DNA of 64,000 nt from contig NZ_JABWMJ010000004.1 of NCBI RefSeq assembly GCF_013366375.1, positions 124,001 to 188,000 of the forward strand, written 5' to 3'. Positions 1 to 8,924 of this stretch are shown one piece after another. The position numbers and the translations under genes were made by a program. Under the pieces are notes generated by a model. The model was not told where the DNA came from. It did not search any database and saw nothing but the letters and a program-made list of their open reading frames with translations. The stretch comes from Rhizobacter koreensis. Its GTDB lineage: Bacteria; Pseudomonadota; Gammaproteobacteria; Burkholderiales; Burkholderiaceae_C. Each line of letters opens with the position of its first letter. Positions within the stretch are counted from its first letter, which is position 1.

Positions 1-1
1 G

Positions 2-490
2 CGTACGAAGCGCCAGCCGCGCGAGGTCGCGCCGGAGGACGACGGCGATCTGCCGCCGCGCATCGAGCGACGCCGACCGGTCGTTGCGCCGACGGCCAGC
101 CCGCCGAAACCACCCCCGCCGCCCACGCGCGCCGACAACGCGGCCGCGGTTCTCGAAGCCGCCGCGAAGGCGAGGGCGGCCCGTCTCGAGGCCGAGCATC
201 TGGCGTCGCAGGAGGCCGCACGGCGGGCCCTCGCGCGACCGGCGCCGGGTGATCCGGCCGCGGTGCGCAAGGCCGCGCGTGCGCACGCCGCGGTCGAGGC
301 TGCTGCGCGCAGCCGCGCCGAGCGCGAAGCCGACGTCACGTCGCGCAACCCCGAGAAGTTCGCGGAGCAGATCGCCGACTATCGCGTCGAGTTCGAGCGC
401 CGCATGGCCGAGGAAGCGGCGCGCGCGGAGGCGCAGAAGGCCGAAGCCAAGCGCCAGTGGGAAGCGCGCGTGGCGGCCGGCAAGAACTGA
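2..490 (+). CDS. C-terminal part of an unrecognised charged, coiled-coil-like protein (5' end outside window)
   Basis: The reading frame is open from the first bases of the window to a TGA at 488-490, so this is the end of a longer protein of which about 162 residues are visible. The visible part starts with a basic and proline-rich stretch including a run of prolines near residue 40. It continues as a long Ala/Glu/Arg/Lys-rich segment that looks like a continuous helix or coiled coil, and ends in Lys-Asn. A GTG at 263 could start a 75-residue product, but the upstream frame has the same composition, so I favour one long protein. I do not recognise the family. No membrane segment or catalytic motif is visible. 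Confidence 0.55.
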   Translation, partial: RTKRQPREVAPEDDGDLPPRIERRRPVVAPTASPPKPPPPPTRADNAAAVLEAAAKARAARLEAEHLASQEAARRALARPAPGDPAAVRKAARAHAAVEAAARSRAEREADVTSRNPEKFAEQIADYRVEFERRMAEEAARAEAQKAEAKRQWEARVAAGKN

Positions 491-511
491 TCGCCAAGGC
501 GTCTTCACGCC

Positions 512-542
512 GTCGGGCGCGGCGGGCCTCGGCCCGCCCGAC
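512..542 (+). terminator. Stem-loop after the first gene
   Basis: An 8-base arm at 512-519 (GTCGGGCG) is complementary to 535-542 (CGCCCGAC), with a smaller nested CGGGC/GCCCG hairpin inside. It begins about 20 bases after the stop at 490. No T-run follows, so it is only a candidate intrinsic terminator or RNA-stabilising hairpin. Confidence 0.35.
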
Positions 543-634
543 CGTCCAGTCGGAGCCGGGTGAAAGTCCCGAGCCATGCACGTCCGACGCCGCCGCGCGA
601 TCGGGCAAACTGCCGCGCTCACCGGGGGCGCGCC

Positions 635-1819
635 ATGCATTCGAAGTCCGTCGTCACGCTGCTCAACGTCGCGCACGCGGTCGACCACATGTTCCTGCTG
701 ATCTTCGCGGCGGCGGTCGGCACCATCGCACGGGACTTCGGCTTCAGCCGCTGGGAAGACTTGATGCCGTACGGCGTCGGCGCGTTCATCCTGTTCGGCG
801 TGGGCTCGATGCCGGCCGGGCGCCTGGGCGACCTCTGGGGTCGGCGCTCGATGATGGTCGTGTTCTTCTTCGGCATCGGCGCCGCGGCCATCCTCGCGGC
901 GCTGAGCACCGGGCCGTGGCAGCTGGCGGGCGCGCTCACGCTGATCGGCGCGTTCGCGTCGATCTACCACCCGGTCGGCATTCCCATGCTGCTGCAGCAG
1001 GCGGCGCGACCGGGCGCGACGATCGGCCTCAACGGGCTGGTGGGCAACCTCGGCATTGCGGTGAGCGCGGTGCTCACGGGCTTCCTGGTGCAGTGGCTCG
1101 GCTGGCGCGCTGCGTTCGCGCTGCCGGGTGCCGTGGCCATCGTGCTCGGCTTCGTCTTCATGCGCGTGGTGCCGCACGAGAGCGAAGCGCCGGCCAAGCG
1201 CAAGCGCGGCCAGGTGGTGCCGCTCACGCGCGCACAGCTCGCGCGCGTGCTCGGCGTGATGACCGTCGCGGCCGCGACCGGCAGCATGCTGTTCAACCTG
1301 ACGACCAACGGCAACGCGCAGCTGCTGAACGAGCGTTTCCACGGCGTGATGGAAGACCCGGCGACGCTCGGCCTGCTGCTCGGCGCCGTCTATGCGATCG
1401 CATCGCTGGCGCAGATCGTCGTCGGCGGCCTGATCGATCGCGTCGCGCTGAAACCGCTCTACCTGGGGATCACGCTCGCGCAGGTGCCGATGCTGCTGCT
1501 CGCCTCGCACGCACAAGGCTGGTGGCTGTATGCGGCGCTGCTGGGCACCATGGTCTTCGTGTTCGGCGCCATTCCGTTCACGGAAACCGTGATCGCGCGC
1601 TACGTCGACGACCACATGCGCTCGCGCGTGGCCGGCATGCGCCTCGCGGTGTCGCTCGGCCTCAGCTCGCTCGCGCTCTGGCTGCTGGGGCCGCTGGTCA
1701 AGGGCGTCGGATTCGACACCCTGCTGCTGGTGCTCGCGGGCATTGCGCTCTGCACGTCCGCGACCGTGCTGTGGCTGCCGTCGGAGGATGCGCCGATGGT
1801 GCCGGTGCCGTCGCGCTAG
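635..1819 (+). CDS. MFS transporter
   Basis: Predicted inner-membrane permease of the major facilitator superfamily, 394 residues with about twelve hydrophobic segments in two halves split by a basic loop around residues 188-198 (KRKRG). The loop between the second and third segments carries the MFS signature-like GRLGDLWGRRS. The start at ATG 635 gives the normal N-terminus, reading straight into the first membrane helix. A GTG at 560 would add 25 Arg/Pro-rich residues and looks spurious. The substrate cannot be told. The gene stands alone, with a hairpin upstream and about 230 bases to the next gene. Confidence 0.85.
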   Translation: MHSKSVVTLLNVAHAVDHMFLLIFAAAVGTIARDFGFSRWEDLMPYGVGAFILFGVGSMPAGRLGDLWGRRSMMVVFFFGIGAAAILAALSTGPWQLAGALTLIGAFASIYHPVGIPMLLQQAARPGATIGLNGLVGNLGIAVSAVLTGFLVQWLGWRAAFALPGAVAIVLGFVFMRVVPHESEAPAKRKRGQVVPLTRAQLARVLGVMTVAAATGSMLFNLTTNGNAQLLNERFHGVMEDPATLGLLLGAVYAIASLAQIVVGGLIDRVALKPLYLGITLAQVPMLLLASHAQGWWLYAALLGTMVFVFGAIPFTETVIARYVDDHMRSRVAGMRLAVSLGLSSLALWLLGPLVKGVGFDTLLLVLAGIALCTSATVLWLPSEDAPMVPVPSR

Positions 1820-2049
1820 CGCGGTCCTGAGGAGCATCCCCTCCCGCTCGGTGGCTCCCGCGCGGGGCGCGAGGGTCCGCGTCTTCGTGATCGTTGCGGA
1901 CATCGTTCCGCGCGAAGCCGTCGTCCATGCCACTTAGGTGCGCGCCGACCGCACGCGGCCGGCCGATGCGGCGATGAGCCGGGCCTCGAGGCGTCTGCCG
2001 ACGCGTCCCGGACCGCTCCGATGCGTCACCTCCAACGGCCCTCGGACGG
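1820..2049. other. Intergenic region with no recognised element
   Basis: About 230 bases lie between the MFS gene and the most upstream start of the chimeric gene, or 302 bases if the GTG at 2122 is used. I see no convincing promoter, TGGTNNNACCA box, repeat or RNA gene here. Short open frames in this stretch are Arg-rich composition shadows. Confidence 0.4.
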
Positions 2050-3240
2050 GTGGGATCGACGGCCGATGGCTGCGCCTACAGTCGTTCAGCGCCCTTGGTT
2101 TCACGGCGCCGAAAGACCTTCGTGACCGTTGCCGCCGCCGCCTCAGCGGCCCCCTTTACCTCCGCCTCGCGCGGCAGCTCGTCGGGCGGCGCCGTGCCTG
2201 AGAGTGCCGGCGCCTCGCGGTCGTCGAGCCCCACCGCCTTCTCTGCGGCACTGGAGGCGCTGGCACTGATCGCACGCTTCCACCAGGTGGGCGCCGATCC
2301 GGCGGCACTGCTGCATCGACTGGGGAAAGCCGCGTCCGAGCCGCTGACGCCCAGTGATCTGCTGCTCGGCGCGCGTGAGCTCGGGCTGAAGGCGAAGCTC
2401 GTTCGCAGCTCGACCGAGCGGCTGACGCTGGTTCCGCTGCCGGCCCTGGCGCTCATGAGCGACGGTCGTGTGCTGTTGCTCGCGCAATGCGACGGCCGGC
2501 GCGTCCTGTTCATGGATCCCTCGCGCCCGTCGGCGGGCGGCCGGCCGGCGATCGAGTCCGTCGATGCGTTCGACGGGCAGTGGACCGGTCAACTCATCCT
2601 CGTGGCGAGCCGGGCGAGCATCGCCGGCGATCTGGCGCGCTTCGACTTCAGCTGGTTCATTCCGAGCCTCGTGAAGTACCGGCGCCTGTTCGGAGAGGTG
2701 CTGCTGGTCTCGCTCTTCCTGCAACTGTTCGCGCTCGTCAGCCCGCTGTTCTTCCAGGTCGTGATGGACAAGGTGCTCGTCCATCGAGGCCTGGCCACGC
2801 TGGACGTGCTGGTCGTCGGCCTCGTCGTCGTCGTGCTCTTCGAAAGCCTGCTGACGGTGCTGAGGAGCTATCTCTTCGCCCGTGACTATGGCTCCGACGT
2901 GATCGAGGACCACGACACCGCGTTCGGCAACACCGACGTACTGCAGTTCCTGCAGGGCGTCGAACGGGACCAGTTGTGGTTCCGCCAGACGGGCCATGCG
3001 CTGGAGGTCAGCATCGTCGGTACTGCCGATCAGATCGTCGTGCGTGACTGGTATGTCGCCCGTGCCGACCGCGTCGAAGAGTTCCGGCTCGCCGACGGTA
3101 GCACCCTGCTCGAGTCGAGGGTGCAGGGGTTGGTCGATGCCATGGCTGCGTTCGCGCCACCGGCCGCCGGCGCGACGGTGCTGCCGCCAAACATGCAACA
3201 AGTGCTCGCGCCGACGCTGGCGGCAAGTTGGGGGCCATGA
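2050..3240 (+). pseudogene. Chimeric remnant: N-terminal part of a type I secretion ABC transporter joined in frame to the C-terminus of an RTX protein
   Basis: Residues about 60-276 look like the start of an HlyB/RtxB-type peptidase-ATPase. There is a C39-like domain with no catalytic Cys (as in HlyB), then the first transmembrane segments (LFALVSPLFFQVVMDKV and a second long hydrophobic stretch). At about base 2878, after a Tyr-Leu-Phe-Ala typical of the transporter, the frame changes to residues about 278-396. These match the C-terminal end of large RTX/calcium-binding secreted proteins: GNTDVLQF, DQLWFRQTGHALEVSI, a WY motif, VDAMAAF, then a terminal AASW region carrying the export signal. 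The rest of the membrane domain and the whole nucleotide-binding domain are missing, as are the RTX repeats. It therefore cannot work as a transporter. An in-frame deletion fusing neighbouring genes is the simplest reading. The start is uncertain: GTG 2050 or GTG 2122. Confidence 0.75.
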
Positions 3241-3402
3241 GCGGCGTTTGGCCCGATGCCGGAGGGGCCCGGCGGCGCCGCGCGTGGCTGCTGGCTAGCA
3301 GGTGAGCGGTCGCGGGCTCGGCGATCGTTCGATCAAGCGCCGGCTTTCGGTTCTCACCGCGGTATTGCACGAGCGGGCGACAGATCGCTTCGAGGGCGCA
3401 GC

Positions 3403-4734
3403 ATGCGCTTGCTTGTCATTCACCAGAACTTCCCCGGCCAGTTCGGCGCACTTGCGGCTGCATGGGCGGCACGTCCCGGCTGGCAGGTACGTGCGCTCGC
3501 TCGCGACACGGCCCCCGGCGTGGCCAGTTTCGGCGCCTTGACGCGGTATCGACTCGCGAGTCGAACCGCCGGCCGTGCGGCGCACCCATACCTTCGGTTG
3601 ATGGAAGCTGCCACCCTTCACGGGCAGGCGGCGGCGCGCGCCATGCTGCACCTCAGGGCGCGCGGCTTCACCCCCGACGTGATCGTGGCACATCCCGGCT
3701 GGGGCGAGAGCCTGTACGCCAAGGACGTTTTCACCGATGCCCGCCTGGTGCACTACTGCGAGTGGTACTACCGCGGCACGGGTGCGGATGTCGGCTTCGA
3801 CCCCGAGTTCCCCGCTACCTTCGACGACCGTGCGCGCATCCGGACGTGGAACGGATTGCACGCGTTGAACCTCACGCATTGCGACGCCGCCGTCACGCCG
3901 ACGCCCTGGCAGAAGGCTCAGCACCCGGCGATCTTTCACCCGTCGATCGCGCTGCAGCACGAGGGCATCCCGACGCATGAACTCGGCCCCGACGCCAACG
4001 CCGCGCTGAAGCTCGCGGATGGAACCGTGCTGAAGTGTGGCGACCCGGTGATCACGTTCGTCGCGCGCAACCTGGAGCCCTATCGCGGCTTTCACATCTT
4101 CATGCGTGCGCTCGAGCAGGTGCAGCGCCGGCATCCCACCTGCCGCGCCGTCATCGTCGGCGGCACGGACGTCAGCTACGGCGCCCGGCCGAAAAACGCG
4201 GCGAACTGGGTCGAGCACATGCTGGCCGAAGTCCGGGTCGACCCGGCTCGCACGCATTTCGTCGGCCGTGTCCCAAGACAGCAGTTCGTCAGGCTCATGC
4301 AAGTCTCCGCGGTGCATTGCTATCTCACCTATCCGTTCGTGCTGAGCTGGTCACTGCTCGAGGCGATGGCCTGCGGGGCCCTCGTCGTCGCCTCGGATAC
4401 GGCACCCTTGCACGACGTCATCGTGCCCGACGTCAACGGCACGCTGGTGAACTTCTTCGATGTGCCGGGCTGGCACCGAGCGATCATCGAGGCGCTCGAG
4501 GGTGGCCCCGCGACACTGGCGCGACGCCGTGAGGCACGTCGAACGGCGGCGCAGTACAGCCAACGACGCGGACTTGAGGGCTACGACGCGCTGATTGCAG
4601 GCTCCAGCGCGAGCCGCCTCGCCCCTACCACCGATGAGCCGAATCTTGCCCGTCGTTCGCCCGTCTCCCGTTACGGTGTGCCCGCCCTGCGCGATGCGAC
4701 GGCGAATGGTTCCGCGTCGTGTCGTGACCGGTAG
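3403..4734 (+). CDS. Group 4 glycosyltransferase
   Basis: Predicted cytoplasmic retaining glycosyltransferase of the GT4/GT-B class, 443 residues. The N-terminus (MRLLVIHQNFPGQF) and residues up to about 170 resemble the family-4 N-terminal domain found in betaproteobacterial sugar transferases. The second half is a Rossmann-like domain with FVARNLEPYRGFHIFMRAL and the GT4 acidic patch region SWSLLEAMACGALVVASDTAP. The start ATG 3403 is set by this conserved N-terminus; an upstream start at 3256 would add about 49 residues of unlike composition. Glycosyltransferases of this sort often sit beside large secreted RTX proteins in Burkholderiales, so I infer that this gene is left over from the same secretion locus as the upstream chimera. 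The last 40 residues are not conserved in character. Confidence 0.8.
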   Translation: MRLLVIHQNFPGQFGALAAAWAARPGWQVRALARDTAPGVASFGALTRYRLASRTAGRAAHPYLRLMEAATLHGQAAARAMLHLRARGFTPDVIVAHPGWGESLYAKDVFTDARLVHYCEWYYRGTGADVGFDPEFPATFDDRARIRTWNGLHALNLTHCDAAVTPTPWQKAQHPAIFHPSIALQHEGIPTHELGPDANAALKLADGTVLKCGDPVITFVARNLEPYRGFHIFMRALEQVQRRHPTCRAVIVGGTDVSYGARPKNAANWVEHMLAEVRVDPARTHFVGRVPRQQFVRLMQVSAVHCYLTYPFVLSWSLLEAMACGALVVASDTAPLHDVIVPDVNGTLVNFFDVPGWHRAIIEALEGGPATLARRREARRTAAQYSQRRGLEGYDALIAGSSASRLAPTTDEPNLARRSPVSRYGVPALRDATANGSASCRDR

Positions 4735-4739
4735 CAAAC

Positions 4740-4774
4740 CGACGTCGACCCGAGCGCGGTGACCGTCGACGTCG
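4740..4774 (+). terminator. Strong stem-loop after the glycosyltransferase
   Basis: A perfect 10-base inverted repeat, CGACGTCGAC at 4740-4749 and GTCGACGTCG at 4765-4774, with a 15-base loop, starts six bases after the stop codon. There is no T-run, but the position fits a transcription end or 3'-stabilising hairpin. Confidence 0.45.
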
Positions 4775-5157
4775 CAGCCCGGGCACCTCTCAGCTCAGCC
4801 GCAGGCGCGACCCTCGCTGTAGGCGCAGGGCAGGCGCAGACCCAGCGCTGTCGGGCAAGCAAGGCTTGACTCGAGTGCCCGGTCTCGCTGATGGACATGC
4901 CAATTTGGCGCCACGCGAATGAACGCCACATGCATCTCCCGCCGTGTGTCGGGAACAGGGTTTCCGCGCAACAGCCTGGTCCGACCTATGGGTACGATCG
5001 CGCCGCGGACCGGCCGGCGAGGCAGCCGATCACGGCAGCACGCGCGAGCCCACCGCCCCGCTGTGCCCCCGCGCTTGACGCTGACGTTGCCGGCTGGGCC
5101 GCCGCGCCGCCGCGCGTGACGCACGCATCGGATGGCGCAATTCCTGGAGATTCGATC
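4775..5157. other. Intergenic region upstream of a Bug receptor gene, with one weak GntR-type box
   Basis: No gene is recognisable in these 383 bases. At 4977-4987 is TGGTCCGACCT, one mismatch from the TGGTNNNACCA box found at many promoters in this window, followed by a possible -10 (TACGAT at 4992-4997). It lies about 170 bases before the Bug start, farther than the other boxes, so it may be fortuitous. Confidence 0.35.
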
Positions 5158-6141
5158 TTGCGACGTGTTCTTTCTCTTCTCCTCGCCGGCGCCGCGGCGA
5201 CGTTCCTCGGCACCGCTGCTTCGCAGGCCGAGGCCCAGTCCTGGCCGAGCCGCCCGGTCCGCGTCATCGTCCCGTTCGCGCCCGGTGGCGGCATCGACAT
5301 CCTGACCCGGGCGATCGCCAACGAGCTGACCACGCGCTGGAAGCAGCCGATCGTCATCGACAACCGCGGCGGTGCCGGGTCGCTGATCGGCACCGAGGCG
5401 GTCGCGAAGGCGCCGCCCGACGGATACACGCTGCTCGCGACGGTGAACCAGTCGATGGTCGCGAACCGCTTCCTCTACAAGTCGCTGCCGTACGACCCCG
5501 ACAAGAACTTCGAGCCGATCATGATGATGGTGATCAGCGACCAGCTGCTGATCGCCAACGCCAACCTGCCGGCGAACAACCTCAAGGAAGTGATCGCGCT
5601 TGCCAAGCGCGACCCAGGCAAGCTGAACTACGGCTCGTTTGGCATCGGCAGCCAGCCGCACCTGCTGTACGAGACGATCAACGTGCGCGAAGGCACCGAC
5701 CTGCTGCACGTGCCGTACAAGGGCATCACGCCGAACCTGCAGGCGCTCGCCAGCGGCGAGGTGATGCTGGGCACCGGGTCGGCTGCGGTCGCCGCGCCGC
5801 TGATCGCCGCCGGGCGCATCAAGCCGATCTCCGTCGCCGGCTCCCGCCGGGTCGCGCAGTTTCCGAAGGTGCCGACCACCGCGGAAGAAGGCTACCCGTA
5901 TGTGCGGACGTCGATCTGGTATGCCCTTTTCGCGCCGGCGGGCACGCCGGCCGAAGTGACCAACCGGATCCGCAACGACGTGCGCGCGATCCTCACCGAC
6001 CCGGCGTTCGCCGAGGCCAACGCCGTGTCGAAGGGCCTCACGGTCGTGGCCGGCGACCGCGATCAGCTCGTGCGCACGATCCGCGAGGAGAGCGCGTCGG
6101 TGGCCGAGCAGGTGAAGGCGGCGAAGGTCACGCCCGAGTAG
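5158..6141 (+). CDS. Bug-family tripartite tricarboxylate receptor (TctC-like)
   Basis: Predicted periplasmic solute-binding protein of 327 residues. Start TTG 5158 is chosen because a ribosome site (CTGGAGA, ending 5150) lies seven bases before it and because it begins an Arg-Arg plus hydrophobic signal peptide ending near AEAQS. Family marks are RPVRVIVPFAPGGG, IVIDNRGGAGS, KAPPDGYTL, GKLNYGSFG, HVPYKG and the late FAPAGTP. The family binds carboxylates between two domains. No TctA/TctB membrane partners are nearby. The gene converges on the crotonase at 6319. Confidence 0.9.
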   Translation: MRRVLSLLLAGAAATFLGTAASQAEAQSWPSRPVRVIVPFAPGGGIDILTRAIANELTTRWKQPIVIDNRGGAGSLIGTEAVAKAPPDGYTLLATVNQSMVANRFLYKSLPYDPDKNFEPIMMMVISDQLLIANANLPANNLKEVIALAKRDPGKLNYGSFGIGSQPHLLYETINVREGTDLLHVPYKGITPNLQALASGEVMLGTGSAAVAAPLIAAGRIKPISVAGSRRVAQFPKVPTTAEEGYPYVRTSIWYALFAPAGTPAEVTNRIRNDVRAILTDPAFAEANAVSKGLTVVAGDRDQLVRTIREESASVAEQVKAAKVTPE

Positions 6142-6318
6142 GGGGCTGCAGCGAATAGGGGCGCGGCAGGGGCGCCGCGCTCGGTCGGCCGTGAGGCTCG
6201 CGCGTGGCGGTCCGAGACCCGGCGTGCGGATGGTTGACCCGCTCGTCCGCGACGGAGCATTCGCCGCCGCAACGCGCCGCGCTCGCCACGGCGCGGCCCA
6301 GGCAGCGACCGGCCGAGT

Positions 6319-7092
6319 TCAGCGCCCGGTGAACACCGGAGTTCGCTTCTCCAGGAACGCACGAATGCCTTCACGCTTGTCCTCGCTCGCGCAGAGCAGT
6401 TGCAGGGCCTTGTGCTCGAGCATCAGCGCAGCGTCCAGCGGGCAGTCGGCGCCGGCGTTCACCACCTCGCGGATCTGCCGCACCGCGAGCGGCGGCATCG
6501 CGGCGATTCGGCCCGCCAGCGCGAGCGCCTCGGCGTCGACCTGATCGTCAGGCACCACGCGGTTGACGATGCCGAGCGCCAGCGCTTCGGGCGCCGTGAG
6601 CGCGTCACCGGTCAGCAACAGCATCAGCGTGCGCTGTCTGCCGAGCAGGCGCAGCAGGCGCTGGGTGCCGCCGGCGCCGGGCATGAGGCCGACCTTGATC
6701 TCGGGCAGGCCGAGGCGTGCGCTCTCGCCGGCGACGATGAGGTCGGCGTGCAGAGCCAGCTCGAGCCCGCCGCCGAACGCGATGCCGCGCACCGCAGCGA
6801 CCATCGGCTTGGTGAGCCGGGCGATCGCGGCCCACATCCGGTTCGTCGCGCGCAGCATCATGTCGATGGCGCTCGCATCGACGATTTCCGAAAGGTCGGC
6901 GCCGGCCGCGAAGATGCGGTCGCTGCCGGCGAGCACGATCGCGCGCACGTCGGCGTCGTCGTCGAGCGACTGCAAGGCGGCGACGAGCTCCTTGCGCAAG
7001 GGCACGCTCAGCGCGTTTCGCTTTTCGGGGCGGTCGATCCGTACCAGGCCCACGTGCGGCGCCGGGCGCGCGATCAGGATGTCGTTGCTCAT
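6319..7092 (-). CDS. Enoyl-CoA hydratase/isomerase (crotonase family)
   Basis: Predicted cytoplasmic crotonase, 257 residues, hydrating or isomerising an enoyl-CoA. The oxyanion-hole segment is FAAGADLSE, and both classical catalytic glutamates appear: one in GGGLELALHADLIVA and one in LGLPEIKVGLMPGAGGTQRL. This makes true hydratase activity likely, unlike the two other crotonases in the window. Start ATG 7092 has a GAGGAG ribosome site five bases upstream. It is the second gene after the SnoaL-like protein (13-base gap), and the pair probably forms one leftward transcript that starts near the box at 7559-7569. Confidence 0.9.
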   Translation of the reverse strand: MSNDILIARPAPHVGLVRIDRPEKRNALSVPLRKELVAALQSLDDDADVRAIVLAGSDRIFAAGADLSEIVDASAIDMMLRATNRMWAAIARLTKPMVAAVRGIAFGGGLELALHADLIVAGESARLGLPEIKVGLMPGAGGTQRLLRLLGRQRTLMLLLTGDALTAPEALALGIVNRVVPDDQVDAEALALAGRIAAMPPLAVRQIREVVNAGADCPLDAALMLEHKALQLLCASEDKREGIRAFLEKRTPVFTGR

Positions 7093-7105
7093 GGATGCTC
7101 CTCGT

Positions 7106-7510
7106 TCAGGTGGCGGCCGGCGGCGGCGAGGCGTGGTGCTGGGCAACGACCCACTGGCCGTCTTCGCAGACCAGCGTCTGCGAGACGCGCATCGGGATCG
7201 GCACCCGGTGGTCGACCGTGAACCAGGCGGTCGCCGCGAGTTGAATGACCGTGTCGGCGAGCGCCTCGGCGGCGACGTCGCTGAAGCGCACGCTGTTGCT
7301 GCTGCGCGGCCGCAGCGATGCGAAGTAGCTGCGCACGCCACTGCGTCCGGCATAGAGCTGCGGCCGCGAGCCGAAGAAGAGGGCGCGCTCGCTGTGCAGC
7401 CGCGCCATGGCGTCCGGGTCGCGTTCGGCGAACGCACGTGCCCATTGGTCGAGCGCCTCGAGCGCGATCGCTTCGGCGTGTTCCCGGGGCATGCCGGGCC
7501 TGGTGGACAT
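7106..7510 (-). CDS. SnoaL/NTF2-like small protein
   Basis: A 134-residue protein with the size and pattern of the nuclear transport factor 2/SnoaL cone fold: an N-terminal helix (AIALEALDQWARAFAERDPDAMARLHS), the region LFFGSRP, then strands ending VCEDGQWVVAQHHAS. This fold serves as isomerase, dehydratase or ring-hydroxylase beta subunit, or binds small ligands. No catalytic assignment is possible here. ATG 7510 is preferred over an upstream GTG/ATG because the conserved helix begins soon after it. The gene lies just upstream of, and probably co-transcribed with, the crotonase ending at 6319. Confidence 0.65.
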   Translation of the reverse strand: MSTRPGMPREHAEAIALEALDQWARAFAERDPDAMARLHSERALFFGSRPQLYAGRSGVRSYFASLRPRSSNSVRFSDVAAEALADTVIQLAATAWFTVDHRVPIPMRVSQTLVCEDGQWVVAQHHASPPPAAT

Positions 7511-7558
7511 ATCGATTTTCGAGTGAGGTTGCGTGATCGGTCCCGCCATCGACTCGCT

Positions 7559-7569
7559 TGGTCGGACCA
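7559..7569. promoter_or_regulatory. GntR/FadR-type operator, exact TGGTNNNACCA
   Basis: TGGTCGGACCA lies between the divergent SnoaL-like (start 7510, left) and MaoC (start 7678, right) genes. On the plus strand it sits inside the spacer of a possible promoter: TCGACT at 7549-7554, 17 bases, then GATAAT at 7572-7577. Confidence 0.7.
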
Positions 7570-7677
7570 TTGATAATGTAGCGCGAGCCGCCGGCGCGCC
7601 AAGCATCGCACCGTGACCGCATATCGGCAGGTCGGCGCAGCGATCGGCTCGAAGCGCGCCCCCGAACGGAGATGACG

Positions 7678-8148
7678 ATGCTTGAAGTGGACGACCTCAG
7701 CCAGCTTGCCGACCACGTCGGCAGTGATCTCGGATGCAGCGCGTGGCTGACGGTCGATCAGCCGATGATCGACGCGTTCGCCGAGCTCACGGGCGACCGC
7801 AACTGGTACCACGTCGACGTCGAGCGGGCGCGCCGCGAGCTCCCCGAGGGCCGCACCATCGCGCACGGCCTCCTCACGCTGTCGCTGGTGCCGGGGCTCG
7901 CATCGCAGATCGTCAGGGTGCGCCGCCACGGCCATGCCTTCAACTACGGCTTCGACAAGGTGCGCTACCCGACGCCGGTGCAGGTCGGCGCGCGCGTTCG
8001 CCTGCACATGCATCTGGCCGCCGCCGAGCCGGCGCCCAAGGGAACGCTGCTGCGGCGGCGCTACACCATGGAGCTCGAGGGCGCCGCCAAGCCGGCGATG
8101 GTCGCCGACATGCTGACGCTGGTCGTGCGGCGCGAGGCGTCGACGTGA
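7678..8148 (+). CDS. MaoC-family (R)-enoyl-CoA hydratase
   Basis: A single hotdog-domain protein of 156 residues. The hydratase motif is clear: FAELTGDRNWYHVD supplies the catalytic Asp and His, followed by the IAHGLLTLSL helix. The expected reaction is reversible hydration of an enoyl-CoA, or dehydration of an (R)-3-hydroxyacyl-CoA. Two in-frame ATGs exist at 7672 and 7678; GGAG at 7668-7671 is six bases from the second, so 7678 is preferred. Its stop overlaps the GTG start of the next SDR by four bases, which implies translational coupling. The hydratase-dehydrogenase pair would perform two consecutive beta-oxidation-like steps. Confidence 0.85.
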   Translation: MLEVDDLSQLADHVGSDLGCSAWLTVDQPMIDAFAELTGDRNWYHVDVERARRELPEGRTIAHGLLTLSLVPGLASQIVRVRRHGHAFNYGFDKVRYPTPVQVGARVRLHMHLAAAEPAPKGTLLRRRYTMELEGAAKPAMVADMLTLVVRREAST

Positions 8149-8906
8149 GCCCGCCGCCGTCGCGTACCGCACTCGTCACCGGCGCGGCGTCCGGAATCGG
8201 TCTCGCCATCGCGCGCCGTCTGCTGAGGCAGGGGCACCGCGTGCTGATGGTCGATCGCGCGTCGACGCTCGCCCCGGCCGCCGACGCGCTGAACGCGGAG
8301 CTCGACACGCTGCGCGCGCACGCCGTCGGCGCCGACCTCGCGAGCGCCGAAGGCATTGCGGAACTGGTTGCGCGCGTCGACGCCGAGCACGGCGGCGTCG
8401 ACATGCTCGTCAACAACGCGGGCACCTCGCGCGGACGTGCCGGCTTCGATCTCGACGCGACCACGCTCGACGACTGGAACACGGTGATCGGCGTCAACCT
8501 GACGGCGCCGTTCCTGCTCTGCAAGGCGGTGGTGCCGGCGATGCGCGGCCGCGGCTGGGGCCGCATCGTCAACATCGCGTCGCGCGCCGGCCGCACCGGC
8601 GCGATCACCGGCGGCCTGCAGTACGCGGCGTCGAAGGCCGGGCTGATCGGCATGACGCGCGCGCTCGCGCTGCAGTGCGCGCCGCACGCGATCACCGCCA
8701 ACTGCGTGGCGCCCGGCTGGGTCGAGACGCCGATGACGAGCCGGGTGCCGCCGGCCGCTGCCGCGGCGGCACTGAAGTCGATTCCGCTCGGGCGCGCCGC
8801 ACAGCCCGACGAGATCGCCGCGATCGTCGCCTTCCTGTGCTCCGACGACGGCGGCTACATCACCGGCGCGGTGGTCGACGCCAACGGCGGCAGCTTCATG
8901 GGCTGA
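8145..8906 (+). CDS. Short-chain dehydrogenase/reductase (SDR)
   Basis: Classical SDR of 253 residues. It has the cofactor motif TGAASGIG near residue 12, NNAG, the catalytic Ser region (NIASRAGR) and YAASK (Tyr and Lys). The probable role is oxidation or reduction of a 3-hydroxyacyl-CoA or similar alcohol. The start is GTG 8145, overlapping the MaoC stop by four bases. It closely resembles the convergent SDR at 8925-9677 (shared NIASRAGRT, SKAGLIG, ITANC-APG), suggesting a duplication. An FMG end like its paralog's FIG supports the full length. Confidence 0.88.
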   Translation: MSPPPSRTALVTGAASGIGLAIARRLLRQGHRVLMVDRASTLAPAADALNAELDTLRAHAVGADLASAEGIAELVARVDAEHGGVDMLVNNAGTSRGRAGFDLDATTLDDWNTVIGVNLTAPFLLCKAVVPAMRGRGWGRIVNIASRAGRTGAITGGLQYAASKAGLIGMTRALALQCAPHAITANCVAPGWVETPMTSRVPPAAAAAALKSIPLGRAAQPDEIAAIVAFLCSDDGGYITGAVVDANGGSFMG

Positions 8907-8924
8907 CCGGGCCCCGACGCGTGC

